DNA from: Topomyia yanbarensis
Lineage: Eukaryota > Arthropoda > Insecta > Diptera > Culicidae
NCBI RefSeq assembly: GCF_030247195.1
Contig: NC_080671.1
Coordinates: forward strand, 428,544,539 to 428,608,538
DNA: 64,000 bases
Reading direction: 5' to 3'
Below the pieces are notes generated by a model that was not told the origin of the DNA, ran no database searches, and saw only the letters and a list, made by a program, of their open reading frames with translations. A program made the translations under genes and the position numbers. This document shows positions 37,408-49,159 of this stretch, piece by piece; the stretch's first letter is position 1, and every line of letters starts with the position of its first letter.

Positions 37408-38620
37408 ATTGCAGCGGGTCGTAATTCTAAATGTGATATTCATTATACGGTTCAGGTATGTGCGGGCGTAGGGACTTAGCGATCGCGTGTATCATCGCGA
37501 AAGACTCGAGCATTTGAACACTCAAGTTATTGCAATTAGTCTGATTGGATTCCGATGAAGCAGTGCTGCCAGAGACAGTTTACGTTGACGACGGAAAATG
37601 AATTTTTCACATATCTTCGTTATTGTTCAAATATTATTGAAAACTGGTAAAACTTATCAATTTAGAATATCTTTGGCTGCGTTTTCCACGCAATTGGACT
37701 CTTGTAAATATTCTAGGAGAAAAGCATTGAGCATTGGAAGTTAAAAATTGAGCAGCTTCTAGCACTGCGAGGAAAGCTCCTATTTTTATGAAAAAAGGCT
37801 GTTCGTATTTCTTGAGCCCACCGTGTTCGAGGAAAAATAGTTTTGAAACCCTACTTGCACTAGAAAAAAGTTGGGCATGAAAGGGTTAATTGACATGGAC
37901 TGTTGGTACCGAGGTACCAAGGTAAGTTGACGCTTGAGATCCCGTTTGTAAGTTTATGAGTGCTGAGACGTTCACCTTATCATCGGGGGTTATGATGTTT
38001 GCGAGATTGTGATATTAAATTTTCGGTGTACGGTTTAGAGTCTAGCGGAGAGTTACTTCCCTTATATAGCTAGGGTTCCCGGTCATGTCGCCATGAGACG
38101 TGTTGTCTAATAGGTATGAGCGTATTTTCTTAATTGATCCGACTGAAGGCATGGACCTAGGCTTCTAGAATCAAGGATATACTTCCGGACGTGACCGATT
38201 CGTGATCGAGTGCGCGGGGGATTTTGTAGGTTCCCGCTTGAGACCGTGTCTGAGCATGTATGAGTGTTGAGACGTTCACTTAACCGAGATGTAATCATGT
38301 TTGCGATATCGCGGGTGTTTGTGTGCGTGGGTGGTCGCAACGAGCTTAAGTGTTTGTATGTTAACGTGTTTTTCGTGTGTGCTAGCGTGTATGTGACTTC
38401 GCGTGTATACACTCGATTCTGTGACCGTGATACCATTCACATATTTGCGTGTGGTCCTGAACGATCACGCGAGCCGTGAACTGCCGCTATACGCATAACT
38501 GTCCCATGTGCTATGTGATTCCCTATACACATGGGACAATTATGCGTATAGCGTCAGTGAATCTGATACTAAATTTCAGTGTACGGTTCAGATGCTAGAA
38601 GGGAATGAGTTCTCTCGTAT
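37408..38620. repeat. Satellite-like block, inverted relative to 13970-15550
   Basis: The left end (CCAATTGCAGCGGGTCGTAA, then TACGGTTCAGGTATGTGCGG) is the reverse complement of the right end of the first block. Within it, GACCGATTCGTGATC near 38193 is the inverse of the GATCATGAATCGGTC landmark. Phrases such as GGTCATGTCGCCATGAGACG and CGTGTTGTCTA repeat the inverse of the other block. Confidence 0.8.
38485..38553. mobile_element. Short hairpin MITE
   Basis: CGCTATACGCATAACTGTCC CATGTG pairs with CACATGGGACAATTATGCGT ATAGCG around a 17-base loop, with one mismatch. It shares its core with the hairpin at 27031-27114; a single arm also occurs near 38631-38668. It sits inside the satellite-like block. 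Confidence 0.75.
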
Positions 38621-38798
38621 TAACTGTACTGCCTATAATCGCAAGTCAGTCCCATGTAGATAGATGTGTGAACTAGGCAGCCATTTACAGGGAATCGCCC
38701 AATACGCACCGGCTATCACAGACACGACTTACCTCCAACAAGGTTGACTGCTTTATGCTGCCACAAATACGACACGACAACAGTAGCCCCGAACGATC

Positions 38799-38802
<4 letters not shown>

Positions 38803-38879
<77 letters not shown>

Positions 38880-38930
38880 GGAGAGAGAGAGAGGCAGAGA
38901 GGGAGTGATGGAGAGAGGGAGAGAGAGGGG
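38803..38930. repeat. (GA)n microsatellite
   Basis: A GA run, nearly pure to about 38894, then interrupted by GGG and GCA. The Arg-Glu open frame across it is an artefact. Confidence 0.97.
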
Positions 38931-38939
38931 AACTTATAA

Positions 38940-39620
38940 CAGACCGAGCAGCAGGCTGACGGGCGAGAGCTGGGTGGAGTCCCGTACAGAGGAATGCGCA
39001 ACACTGCGTAGAATACAGACAATTTATTTTTTTTCTGGCAACCGGAACATTTGCTGTAACTTTGAGTGACTGATTAAATCACAAAATAAATTCATACTGA
39101 ATGAAAAATTAAGCAACTTTATCGTGGCATATGGAACATCCCAGCGAAAACCATTTCAAACATTATTTCATCTGATTTATTGAATGCTATTTAATCAATG
39201 AATAACGTGTTTAAATTTTTTCAAAGAATTTGATTCAACGCAGGACTCAGGTTATTTTAGGCGGATTTTTCTCGGATGAACTTGACACTCGAATAGAACA
39301 GTAACAAAACCATATCACTGTGACAGAACAATAATAACCATTTGCAGTGAAGTCCAATGTTATACTATAATACCAAAACGAGACTTTTACAGTAACTAGG
39401 GTTGGCTATGCGTTGATTTTTATTTTTTTAAATGTTTTTAACAAATCATTTTGTTCCACGCATTTTACATTTAATGCTAATTTACTGAATCATTGTTTGT
39501 TGAAAAATGAAATTGTTACTTGAAATTTTAGTGTAAATTTATTGCAAGAACACTGCTTGAATAACGTCCAACTGCTCTTCAATTTAAAGATAACTTGAAG
39601 TTGCTTTCTTTATCATAGTT
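38940..39620. other. No gene recognised
   Basis: AT-rich spacer up to the LINE. Confidence 0.5.
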
Positions 39621-42600
39621 CATATCTGAAATTCCTTCATCATCGTAACAATAAAGCCCCGGGGCCAGATAGAATCAAATTCAACTTGTTGAAGAATCTG
39701 CCAGACTCTGCCAAAAGACGTTTGTTGAATTTATTTAATAGGTTTCTTGATGGTAACATTTTCCCACATGACTGGAGACAGGTGAGGGTCATCGCCATCC
39801 AAAAACCAGGAAAACCAACCTCCGACCACAACTCGTATCGACCGATTGCAATGCTATCCTATATCCGAGAGTTATTCGAGAAAATGATCTTGTTTCGCCT
39901 CGACAATTGGGTCGAAGCAAATGGCTTACTGTCAGATACACAATTGTGCAAAGGCAAAGGGACGAACGATTGCCTTGCGTTGCTCTCAACAGAAATTCAA
40001 ATGGCATATGCTAACAAAGAGCAGATGGCATCAGTATTCTTGGATATTACGGGGGCTTTCAATTCAGTTTCTATCAATATTCTTTATGAGAAGTTGCACC
40101 AGCACACAGTGGTCCCCACATAAGCCAATAATACAAAAAAAAAAAATTTCGGCGAAGGCGTATTTTTATCTTGCGATTACATCGTTCTGTATGTATATTT
40201 TAAAGTTTCATAATTAATTTTGTCAATACTGAACTGGTTTTCTTAGTATATAGAAGAATGCATAGGGGGACTCGTTATTTACCGATAATGTAAATAATAT
40301 CGATAATCGATAACTCGCCAGAAAAATGTTTTTGTCGATCTGTAATTTTTAATATTGAATTTTTTTGTCAGATAGCACTACTATTAGCTTTGTATTAAAT
40401 GATAATTTTCAATTTTTGGAGTGTAAGGAGAGCAGAAATATGAGTTTATTTGTATATGTAATAGAAAAATTAACCTAAAAATTTTCAATATGACTTTAAC
40501 TAACTTTGTCCCTCGATATCCTTCCCGAACTTCTTTTCAAAATGGTCGTCAGACGTTCCACTTCCACTTAAACTAGGTTTCAGCTGCGCATCTCTGCACC
40601 CAGAATGCCTAGAAAATCTAAGATGTTGTACATGTTTAACGGGATAATGCAAGACGAAAAACTTTATATCAGATTGTCAAATTATATTACGATAATAATT
40701 ACTACTGATCTCGAAACTATATAGCTTCATTGTTATTTTCCCACAATTTCTTATCGATCGAATCATTAGAACTTGAGTTATATCGATTTATTTGACGCTT
40801 CTCTTTGAAACACATGTCACTACGGAATATTTGATGTACGAGGTAAGTGTCTCACTCCACTTCGTATTACAACTACGTTCTCAAGTACAAGTAGTATTTC
40901 TCCATTTTAAAATAGCTGGTACTCGGCGTTTTTTTATTATGGGATAATTTTTATTGTAGGAAAACACATTGGTTGTTCACCAAAACCATCATTTTAAAGG
41001 AAAAAAATGCACGATTTATTTAAAATTCGAGATATTATGCTCACCGAAGACGATATCATAATATTTGCGTTCAGGTGCAGAAGCTACAATTTAGAGAACT
41101 TTCAATGAATAACTATTTCTTTTTTTACCTGCGCAGCACAACTTGTACTATTCGATACTGAAAAAAATTCTGGAACAAAAAAAAGTAAATGTGAATCTTA
41201 ATGTAATAAGAAAAGCCGTATTACACTGTTAGGTGGATATAACCGATTTTTTATTGCGAAATTTGAATTCTGCGACCCAAATTTACTATAGAAATGCAGT
41301 TTTGTATCAAAATTTGCATTAAATATATTTATGACCGCCTCTCTTAAGGAATGGAACCACTGTGCAGCATGGTCTTTCACCAATTTTAAATAACTTTTGG
41401 CTAAACCTGTTGTCTGAAAAACAAATGCATTTCTCGCATGGTGATTTATCGACATCACGATTTAGCTACATGGGCCTTCCCCAGGGCTCATGTCTAAGCC
41501 CTCTTCTCTACAATTTTTTTGTGAGTGACATTGACGAATGCCTTGTCAATTCCTGCACGCTAAGGCAACTTGCAGATGACGGTGTGGTATCTATCACAGG
41601 TCCCAAGGCCGTCGACTTGCAAGGACCACTACAAAATATCTTGGACAATTTGTCTGCTTGGACTCTCCAGCTGGGTATCAAATTCTCTACGAAAAAAACT
41701 GAGCTAGTCGTATTTTCAAGGAAGCGTGAACCAGCGAAACTACAGCTTTAGTTAATGGATCAAACTATTGCTCAGGTTTCAACATTCAAATATCTCGGGG
41801 TCTGGTTCGACTCTAAAGGTACCTGGGGATGTCACATTAGGTATCTGAAACAGAAGTGCCAACAAAGGATCAACTTTCTCCGTACAATAACCGGAACATG
41901 GTGGGGTGCCCACCCAAGAGACCTAATCAGGCTGTACCAAACAACGATATTATCAGTGATGGAGTACGGATGTTTCTGCTTTCGCTCCGTTGCGAGCATA
42001 CAATTCACCAAACTAGAGAGAATCCAGTATCGCTGTTTGCCTATTGCCTTGGGTTGCATGCACTCGACCCATACGATGAGTTTAGAAGTGCTGGCGGGCG
42101 TCCTTCCATTAAAAAATCGATTTTGGGACCTCTCGTATCGATTCCTCATTCGATGCGATATTTTGAACCCATTGGTGATTGCAAATTTCGAAAGACTTGT
42201 CGAGCTTAATTCTCAGACCCGATTCATGTCCTTGTACTTCGATTACATGACACAGAACATCAATTCATCTTCGTATAACGTTAACCGTGCCTATCTCTTA
42301 GATACTTCTGCTCCAACTGTATTTTTCGACACATCCATAAAGGAAGAGATTTGTGGAATCCCGGATCACATTCGCCCACAAGTGGTCCCAAATATTTTCT
42401 ATAATAAATACCATCAAGTCGACTGCGGTAAAATGTTCTACACTGACGGATCAATTCTCGACGGGTCCACAGGCTTCGGTATCTTCAACGAAAATCTTGC
42501 TGCCTCATTCAAACTCAATGATCCTGCTTCAATTTACGTCGCAGAATTAGCTGCCATTCAGTATACTCTCGGGACCATTGACACCCTGCCCGCAGACCAT

Positions 42601-43670
42601 TACTTCATCGTTTCGGACAGTGTCAGCTCCATTGAGTATTTTCTGGGGAAAAAACGGGAATATCTGAGTGCTGAGTTTGGGTCCCGTCACATTGCTCTAT
42701 TGCGGGCAATGAGAAGGCGGACTCTTTAGCCAAGGTGGGCGCATTAGAAGGCGACACTTACGAAAGACCAATTTGCTTTAATGATTTTTTCAGTATCTCT
42801 CGTCAGAGGATGCTCGAAAGTTGGCAAACTTCATGGAGCAATGGGAATCTGGGACGGTGGCTACATTCTATTATCCCGAAGGTATCAACGAATGCTTGGT
42901 TTAAGGGCTTGGATGTGAACCGGGACTTTATTCGTACGATGTCAAGGCTCATGTCCAACCATTACTCGTTTGATGCGCATCTCCGTCGTATAGGGCTTGC
43001 TGACAGTAATCATTGTGTTTGTGAGAACGGCTATCACGACATCGAGCATGTTGTTTGGCTGTGCGCAGAGTACCGTGTTGCCAGGTCTCAACTAATAGAT
43101 TCCCTTCGGGCCCGAGGTAGATCACTCTATGTGCCAGTCCGGGACGTCCTGGCAAGCCATGGCCACCCCTACATTTTTTTATCTACACCTTTTTGAAAAC
43201 TATTGATGTCCAAGTTTAATACATTTTCCCCTCTCAATCACAGTAGAACCTCGTCAACCTCTCCCTGTATCTACAATATGGCATTGCTTCACGAGTCTAC
43301 GATGCATACCTTTCTTGATAACCGTCCATCCAGAACATCATGACACACGTCACAAGAACATCATGACAGCCTCGGAGTGCCAATAACCATCCGAAATATC
43401 GACTCTCCCCTCGCCCCTGCGATTACAGGATGGAAACCACTACAATAAAGTGTGCATATCCCCCACAATCATACTAGCCAACGAGAATGTCAATTTTACA
43501 ATATGTATCCCACTTCCTACCTTTTTCCTTCACTAACATACGAGGGGAGCAAGCCGCCCCTAAATACGGTTTTCTCTTCCCCCACTAACACGTGCGATGT
43601 GCCTTGAAAAATGTATTATCGGCCTCGTTAAGCTACCGTATTTGGGTCTAAATAAACTTAGCTATATATA
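39620..43670 (+). mobile_element. LINE ORF2 3' part: reverse transcriptase, RNase H and 3'UTR
   Basis: RT begins with KAPGPDRIKFNLLKNLPD and runs through AIQKPGKPTSDHNSYRPIAM, VFLDITGAFNSVS (catalytic Asp region) and then, after the insertion 40105-41364, MGLPQGSCLSPLLYNFFVSD and LRQLADDGVVSI (the ADD box). The thumb has FKYLGVWFDSKGTWGCHIRY. RNase H follows with FYTDGSILDGSTGFGIF, the Glu in YVAELAAIQY and the Asp in FIVSDSVSSIE. There is an in-frame TAG at 41749, and a deletion with frameshift near 42690 removes the end of RNase H; the frame resumes at GNEKADSLAKVG. The last domain has a CCHC-like CVCENGYHDIEHVVWLC. The 3' leader runs to an A-rich end near 43670. RT plus RNase H fits the I-group. 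Confidence 0.9.
40105..41364. mobile_element. Transib-like non-autonomous transposon, 1260 bp, 5-bp TSD CAGCA
   Basis: Both ends begin CACAGTGGT (left CACAGTGGTCCC, right CACAGTGGTTCC on the other strand). CAGCA precedes the left end (40100-40104) and follows the right end (41365-41369). Taking out the element and one CAGCA restores both frame and residues of the LINE RT (LHQ then HGLSPIL). Transib elements are known to have CACWRTG-type ends and 5-bp target duplications. The left end also has a run of 12 A starting exactly 23 bases after the CACAGTG heptamer. No transposase frame is present. Confidence 0.8.
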
Positions 43671-43671
43671 A

Positions 43672-44520
43672 AAAAATTTACTACTAAATACTACTAAGAT
43701 GAAGAAATGAAAATGGAAACAGGCCCTGAAGTATGAACAACGAGCCGTACGGATTATACATGCACGCTTACGTGAGTAAAGTAGATAATCTGCAAGGCGT
43801 CGTCTACTTTTGGGGAAAGTGTTGCTCTCACTGGGGGTACTGGAAAGTGGTTCCCTGGAAATCTCTAATGCATTCGACCATGGTTCGCATCAAATACCCG
43901 GATTGTTCGGTCGCTATAAATAGCTCCGGTTTACGAAAATAATTGATTCTATGTTTTCTAAATGTATTTTGGACCACTCACAAACCACGAAAATTATTTT
44001 TTTTTTTCTTACAGAAAGACGATTTTTTTTGTTTGATTGCAGAGGAAATTCACATATTATCCTGAAAAATAGATATAAAAAAATGAAATTTAAAAAATTA
44101 AAGGTGAAATCAAAATTGTTTTCAAACCCAAAGCCTGCAGTTGAACAATGTATATTGAGGTCCACTCCGATTTTTAACAAAATTTTCACAACATAATTCT
44201 GAAAATTTACAAAAAATCCAAGTTGGAAACATTTGAAGCTCTACGAATGTAGAATCGTTATGAGTCTTCTTATCCGGTACAGTGCTCTGGGTGGTCGATT
44301 CTAGAAGCTCTTGACTGCCATTTGCTTACAATGTCTTTCTCTTGAAGTATCGTGCGAAAATTTTAAAAAAGGTAATGTTTTCATAAATTGACACGCATTG
44401 GAAAAAAGAGAGATTCAATTCTGTATAAAAGAAATGAAAACCCGAGTATGATGATCACAATAACCACACCTCTATATGTGCAGTACAAACAAATTTCAAG
44501 TAATGTTTGTCTGCTGCCTT
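43672..44520. other. No gene recognised
   Basis: The frame at 43733-43942 encodes an aromatic-rich 69-residue peptide with no recognisable family, with a TATAAATA-like sequence at its end. Not called as a gene. Confidence 0.4.
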
Positions 44521-44532
44521 GAAGGTGCCATC

Positions 44533-44616
44533 ATGTCGTCGAAGCGATACCGGAAACTGCGTCAGAACTTCATGAAGACTTTTAAAGCTAATCCAGAACA
44601 TTCGGGTACGGACGTG
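44533..44616 (+). CDS. Possible small first exon, unidentified
   Basis: ATG after GGTGCCATC opens MSSKRYRKLRQNFMKTFKAN PEHSGTDV and stops being open just where a perfect GTAAGT donor occurs at 44617. The peptide is basic and unlike any family recognised here. A downstream stretch (about 44640-45180) has a coding-like look, with AKIAGLKE and KFDFKQFLGQKIYVAKDLRS, but contains stops, so this may be a pseudogene. Function is unknown. Confidence 0.25.
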
Positions 44617-45199
44617 GTAAGTTTTCTTCTAGTATAGAGCAGTCATGCAATCGAACTGGACCGTAAAGCAAAACATTACGGCCAAAATCGCTGGTCTGAA
44701 AGAGGTATGATCAGGATCTGAACAAGTTCAATAAATTCATCTGAAGGGATGATGAAACGTATGTCAAATTTGACTTTAAACAGTTTCTGGGACAGAAGAT
44801 TTATGTTGCCAAAGATCTCAGAAGTATAAAATTGTTGTTGCAGACAAGTTTGCTGGAAAAAGTGCATGATCTGGCAGCAAATTTGCTGTTATGGCCGTAA
44901 AATTCCGATTTTTATCGCAACCAACAATATGAACCGAGTTATATATTAACGATTGTCTGAAAATCGCCAAGTGGTTAGGTCTTACCGGGGCCCTCCCAAG
45001 TCTTCGCCAGATTTGGCAAGTAGCTACTACAGTAATGCGTACTACGCAATAGCGCTATTTCAATGAGCAGATACTAGAAAAAAGTAAACGGTGATGTTGA
45101 TCAGCAGCTTGTGCAGAAATTTAAGGCAGGTATCAAGCCAATAGTTCAAATTTTCATTCGAGAGGAAAAAACCCACAATATAGGGTGATGAGCCTATTT

Positions 45200-47580
45200 T
45201 CGCCATGTTTCTATTACCACCTTACCCATTTGAAGCCGTTGGTTAGAGCAGTGTCTGTCATCTTTGTTCAAGGCATTAAGTCAAATGGTAGCGCAACAAT
45301 AGGGGCACTCGATTCGAGTTTTCGTTGCGCTCAAGCACGAGAATTTCGCTGTTTTCAGCGCGTTTGTGTTATTATATCGAAACAAAGCTATTGATGTCAA
45401 TTTTTACGCATTCCATTGATTGTGGGCTGTGAAATTAATGAATTAGTGAGGCGCCCTGCTTAGTATGGTGAAAATCGACACGTTACCCTATCTACAATAA
45501 ATACATATAATTTTCTTCTAATAACGTTTTATGCTAAATCAACCTTCCAATGTAGCGATGCATAAATGCGTAGCGGTTTCAAATTGGCTTTACTTTTTGC
45601 AGGATATGTAAGTCAAATGATACAAAAATATTTTTAAAAAGTTTCCAGTCAGCTTATACGAAAACACAATTTTAATTATCCGTGAACAATTTTCATACAT
45701 CAATAGTTTACGAGTTATCTGGGATTGAAAAACTGTCAATTTTATAAACTTCAAAAAATCGTATTGCAAAAAAGTAAGGATTATTTTGTGCTGAAGACCA
45801 CGAGAAATTTTTAATGTTAATTTTTAAGCCTTTTAAAAAAAATGTTTAATGTTAATTTTTAAGCCTTATTAAAATAGGATGATAGTAAGATAAATACTTT
45901 GGTTGCCTTTTTTGAGAAACCAGTTTGTAGATTTAGGAAATAAATGAAACAACATACATTTCAATCACAAAATAAAATAACTATTTTACAATCGAATCTC
46001 TAGCAGAAATCTAACTGACAAGGTTTAACATAACTGAAAGTTTTTAAGCTGTTAGCCCCCTAGCCTACGTTTTAACCTGTTGTAATGGCATTTTATTAGC
46101 AAGAGACTGGAAGGTGTAAAGTATATTTTTCAAATATTAAGAGCCATTGTACTCAAAGAAGAGCAGGAAGTTGAAGGAAGAAAATGCAGAAAAGCGTGGA
46201 ATCGGGTCACATGAACAAGCTTAGAGTTTCTCGGCGACTTAACCCTTTGTCTTCTACCGCTGCAGTCAGGATATTTTGGCATTTGAAATACGAATCACCT
46301 AAGTCTGCTGCATGTCCGGACGAGCGTAAAGTAACTTTGTACTTCATGCTGTCAGAACCGACCACAATGCATTGACCTAGAATGCATTAGAAGGGAGTCG
46401 ATTATGGTTCTAAATAGAATATTTGGAATTTTTCCGTTTTTGTTCATCATACGGAAAAGGAAACATAAAAAATCGGTGCAAAACCATTGTGGAAAATCCC
46501 GGCCAATTGAAGCTTTCTAAGAATCGCCACTATCAGGCTTTCAAATTTGATATTAAATATACAAATTTTGTATACTTTCTATATAATTGCATTAGTAACG
46601 CGAAAACGGGCTGTCAATCAGCACTTTAATAGCACAATATTTCGCCTTTTCTGGCTTAGTACCGGCATTATATCCGCATATTGAGCTTAACGACTTTTTA
46701 AGACTGCCCTACATGTTGACATAAAGCAGATAATTATTAGGCTGTTATAATGCTTATTGGTTGTTGGATCTATAATTAAGTTAAACACAATGCAATGTAA
46801 TGTGCAATATTGTTTAATGTGTATATGTGAAAAGATAACGAAGTGTTCTAAATACGAACTTCAAATGTGCTTTTCCTCAATCAATGTTTCATGTAGACCA
46901 TGTAGGTCAGATGTAAATAATAGTAAATACATGTAGTTTCATCGCCTGACTTATTGTACAGCAACTAGATACAAACCCGTCAGCTTTTAATCTAATATCA
47001 CAAACCCAAAAAAGAGTATTGGGAGTCCGTGTAAAAGATTCGCTTAGCAAAGCAATGACCCATGATGCTCCATTCACAACTAGCATCTATTAGTGTCCCA
47101 ACCAATCAATTATTGGCAAAGTTTTGTTTTCAGTACCGTGAACTAAATATTCGGGTAGATCTCGATTGTTTTCAAATGAAATTAACTGCGCTGAAAAATA
47201 CATCGCTTACTGTTTTGTACCTGGAAATCCAAATCAACGCGCAGAAACCTGTTGCCGAGTCTGTGTCTCTTTCACTAGGACTTGGTGGAGATTGATGATA
47301 CACCTCATTCATTGTTATGATTGCTGAAATTATTAGAGTTCGGAATTTGGACTATACCAACACAGCCCTTATCTACATATTCTACAAGCTGTATACAGTT
47401 TCCGCCGGGTCATCAATTCGGAAATGTTGGGACCAATGGCCGGGTTATTTCTTTTCAGAAAAAATAGCTTCAAACACTTTCTAATTTAAAGATAAGATCT
47501 TTAAATGTATTTCCACGGTATATAATCCAGCTGTTTCATCAGTTGACACCTTTAAATTAATCCTTAAAAAACAATGCTCC
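45200..47580. other. No gene recognised
   Basis: AT-rich sequence downstream of RpL6. A duplicated TTTTTAAGCCTT phrase near 45815-45865 is the only repeat noticed. A clear AATAAA for RpL6 on the minus strand was not found close to the stop. Confidence 0.45.
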
Positions 47581-48375
47581 TCAGAACTGCATACGATGCG
47601 GGAACTGGTTTGACCGAAGCGAAAACATGGACTTCAGATAGCGCTGTACTACCTTGGCTTCCGGGTGAGTCTTGATGGCCTTCAGCAGAGCTTCGTCGAC
47701 GGCCTTTTGGTCCGTTTTGCGCTGCTCCGATGGTACGTACTTCTCTACCTTCTCGGCAAAAATGTCCCGCTCGGTGCGCGAGTTCTTCTTCTTGACAATC
47801 CGACGGAAGTAGGTATCGTTGATGTGTTTCGGTACCTTGAACGCCTTCAAATTGATTCGTGTCTTGGTGGCAATCACGTAGTTCTGCGAGATGCGACGAA
47901 GCGGACAGCAGTTCAGGGCAAACGGACCGTTAACCAACAGCAGTCCCGACTTGAGGACCTTCAGCAGGACAACACGCTTTCCCTTATGACGACCGGCCAG
48001 CAGGATCAGAACCTTGCCCTTCTTCAGTGCACCTCGAGTGTTGCGCTTATGGTTCCGGAAGCAGCGCTTTCCAGTACGCTTGCGAACGATTCTCTTGGTC
48101 GGCAGGTAGCTCTTATTTTTCTTCACCAACACTTTACGTTCACCACCGTTTTTGGCTCCACCAATCTTCTTCACAATAGTAATGGCGACTTTCGGTTTCT
48201 CGACTCGCACCTTCTTCAGACTTTTCAGTGCAAACATTTTCTTACGTTGCAGCTGCTTTCCCTTGGAAAAACGACGCACTCCATCGGCCAAGAGGGGGTT
48301 CTTGAATTTGTGCATCTTTTTGGCCTTTTTAACGGCCTTCGGAGCAGCGGCGGCCTTTTCTTTAGTCGGGGCCAT
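47581..48375 (-). CDS. RpL6: Large-subunit ribosomal protein L6 (eL6)
   Basis: A 264-residue protein in one uninterrupted coding exon. It starts MAPTKEKAAAAPKAVKKAKK, a basic N-terminal extension typical of insect eL6. The conserved body includes KRKTGKRCFRNHKR-like and VLILLAGRHKGKRVVLLKVL (a KOW-type RNA-binding stretch), then GLLLVNGPFALNCCPLRRIS and KTRINLKAFKVPKHINDTYF. The C-terminal YLKSMFSLRSNQFPHRMQF matches the family ending, so it is full length. eL6 is a component of the 60S subunit. The start at 48375 is chosen because the upstream in-frame ATG (48438) lies beyond a likely TOP transcription start at about 48416, and the chosen ATG has a good context (GAAATGGCC). The absence of introns in the coding region is noteworthy; there is no 3' poly(A) tract that would suggest a retrocopy. 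Confidence 0.95.
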   Translation of the reverse strand: MAPTKEKAAAAPKAVKKAKKMHKFKNPLLADGVRRFSKGKQLQRKKMFALKSLKKVRVEKPKVAITIVKKIGGAKNGGERKVLVKKNKSYLPTKRIVRKRTGKRCFRNHKRNTRGALKKGKVLILLAGRHKGKRVVLLKVLKSGLLLVNGPFALNCCPLRRISQNYVIATKTRINLKAFKVPKHINDTYFRRIVKKKNSRTERDIFAEKVEKYVPSEQRKTDQKAVDEALLKAIKTHPEAKVVQRYLKSMFSLRSNQFPHRMQF

Positions 48376-48403
48376 TTCAAACACGTGTAAATAAGTGAAA
48401 CAC

Positions 48404-48420
48404 ACTCGGAGAAAAGAACT
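48404..48420 (-). promoter_or_regulatory. TCT initiator / 5'TOP of RpL6
   Basis: On the minus strand AGTTCTTTTCTCCGAG gives a C at 48416 followed by a pyrimidine run, the TCT-type initiator used by ribosomal protein genes. It predicts a 5'UTR of about 41 nt and translational control through the TOP tract. Read by eye, no mapped start. Confidence 0.7.
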
Positions 48421-48749
48421 TTGGAGGTTAAACTTCAACCCGCTGTCACGGGGAGCGCTGATGTTTTTGGGGAACGCATATTTTGACGTGTTAGATTTTG
48501 ACAGCTTTTATGACAGTGAACAATGCTTTAAATTATTGCAGTTTCAAAAGGTGACAGACAATTAGTTCGCTGCAACTTTGATAAGGACAATGTTTGTTGC
48601 GAAAATAGAAGATAGCAGGTGATACAACGAAGACCTGTTTTTATCAGACCCTTCATTGATTTTAGGCTGACGAAACGGGAGTATTGACAAAATCGGGAGA
48701 TCTTTTTATTCTTTCCTTTTAATTTAAACTGAAACTATTAAATTAGCTA

Positions 48750-48835
48750 CATCCATAAATGACGTAGCAGTGATTTTCAACACACCCCTCCCGCATCGTA
48801 GCATTTCGTCACAAACCTCTAAATATTGATGGTAT
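48750..48835. mobile_element. Fragment of the ATGACGTAGCA MITE family (27616-27907)
   Basis: ACATCCATAAATGACGTAGC followed by CACCCCTCCC and TAGCATTTCGTCACAAACCT resembles the end and inner part of the element at 27.6 kb. Truncated. Confidence 0.65.
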
Positions 48836-48917
48836 TGACAAATACAAATCGACGAGAACATTTCAAATGGGCCGATAAACAAAACGTAAACAATTCCGCT
48901 TAATACTTACTTCAAAT

Positions 48918-49152
48918 CTCGACAAACATATGATTACGGCCTAAAAGCCAACTGTCAAAATCCACTTTGAATGGAATTTCCGGAGAAACCGTTACACGCC
49001 AATCGCAAATGTAAGTAGTAAATGAAAGAGAAAAGTTTTCTCTTTCATAAACTGTTGTGAACTGTGTTGGACTAGTAACGGTTTGTCTGGAATTTCCATT
49101 TAAAGTGGTATTTGACAGTTGGCTTTTAGGCCGTAATCATATGTTTGTCGAG
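48918..49152. mobile_element. MITE family M235, copy 2, TSD AAAT
   Basis: 235 bp, same length as copy 1 and in opposite orientation. The ends CTCGACAAACATATGATTAC pair with each other inverted. AAAT is present at 48914-48917 and 49153-49156. Because AAAT is not a palindrome, this supports a real 4-bp duplication. Confidence 0.92.
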
Positions 49153-49159
49153 AAATGGA

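Noticed and set aside
38755..39069. Arg/Glu- and Ser/Leu-rich frames
   Set aside because: Products of the (GA)n microsatellite.
47665..48390. 241-residue plus-strand frame
   Set aside because: Antisense shadow of RpL6; its residues have no family match while the minus frame is a complete eL6.
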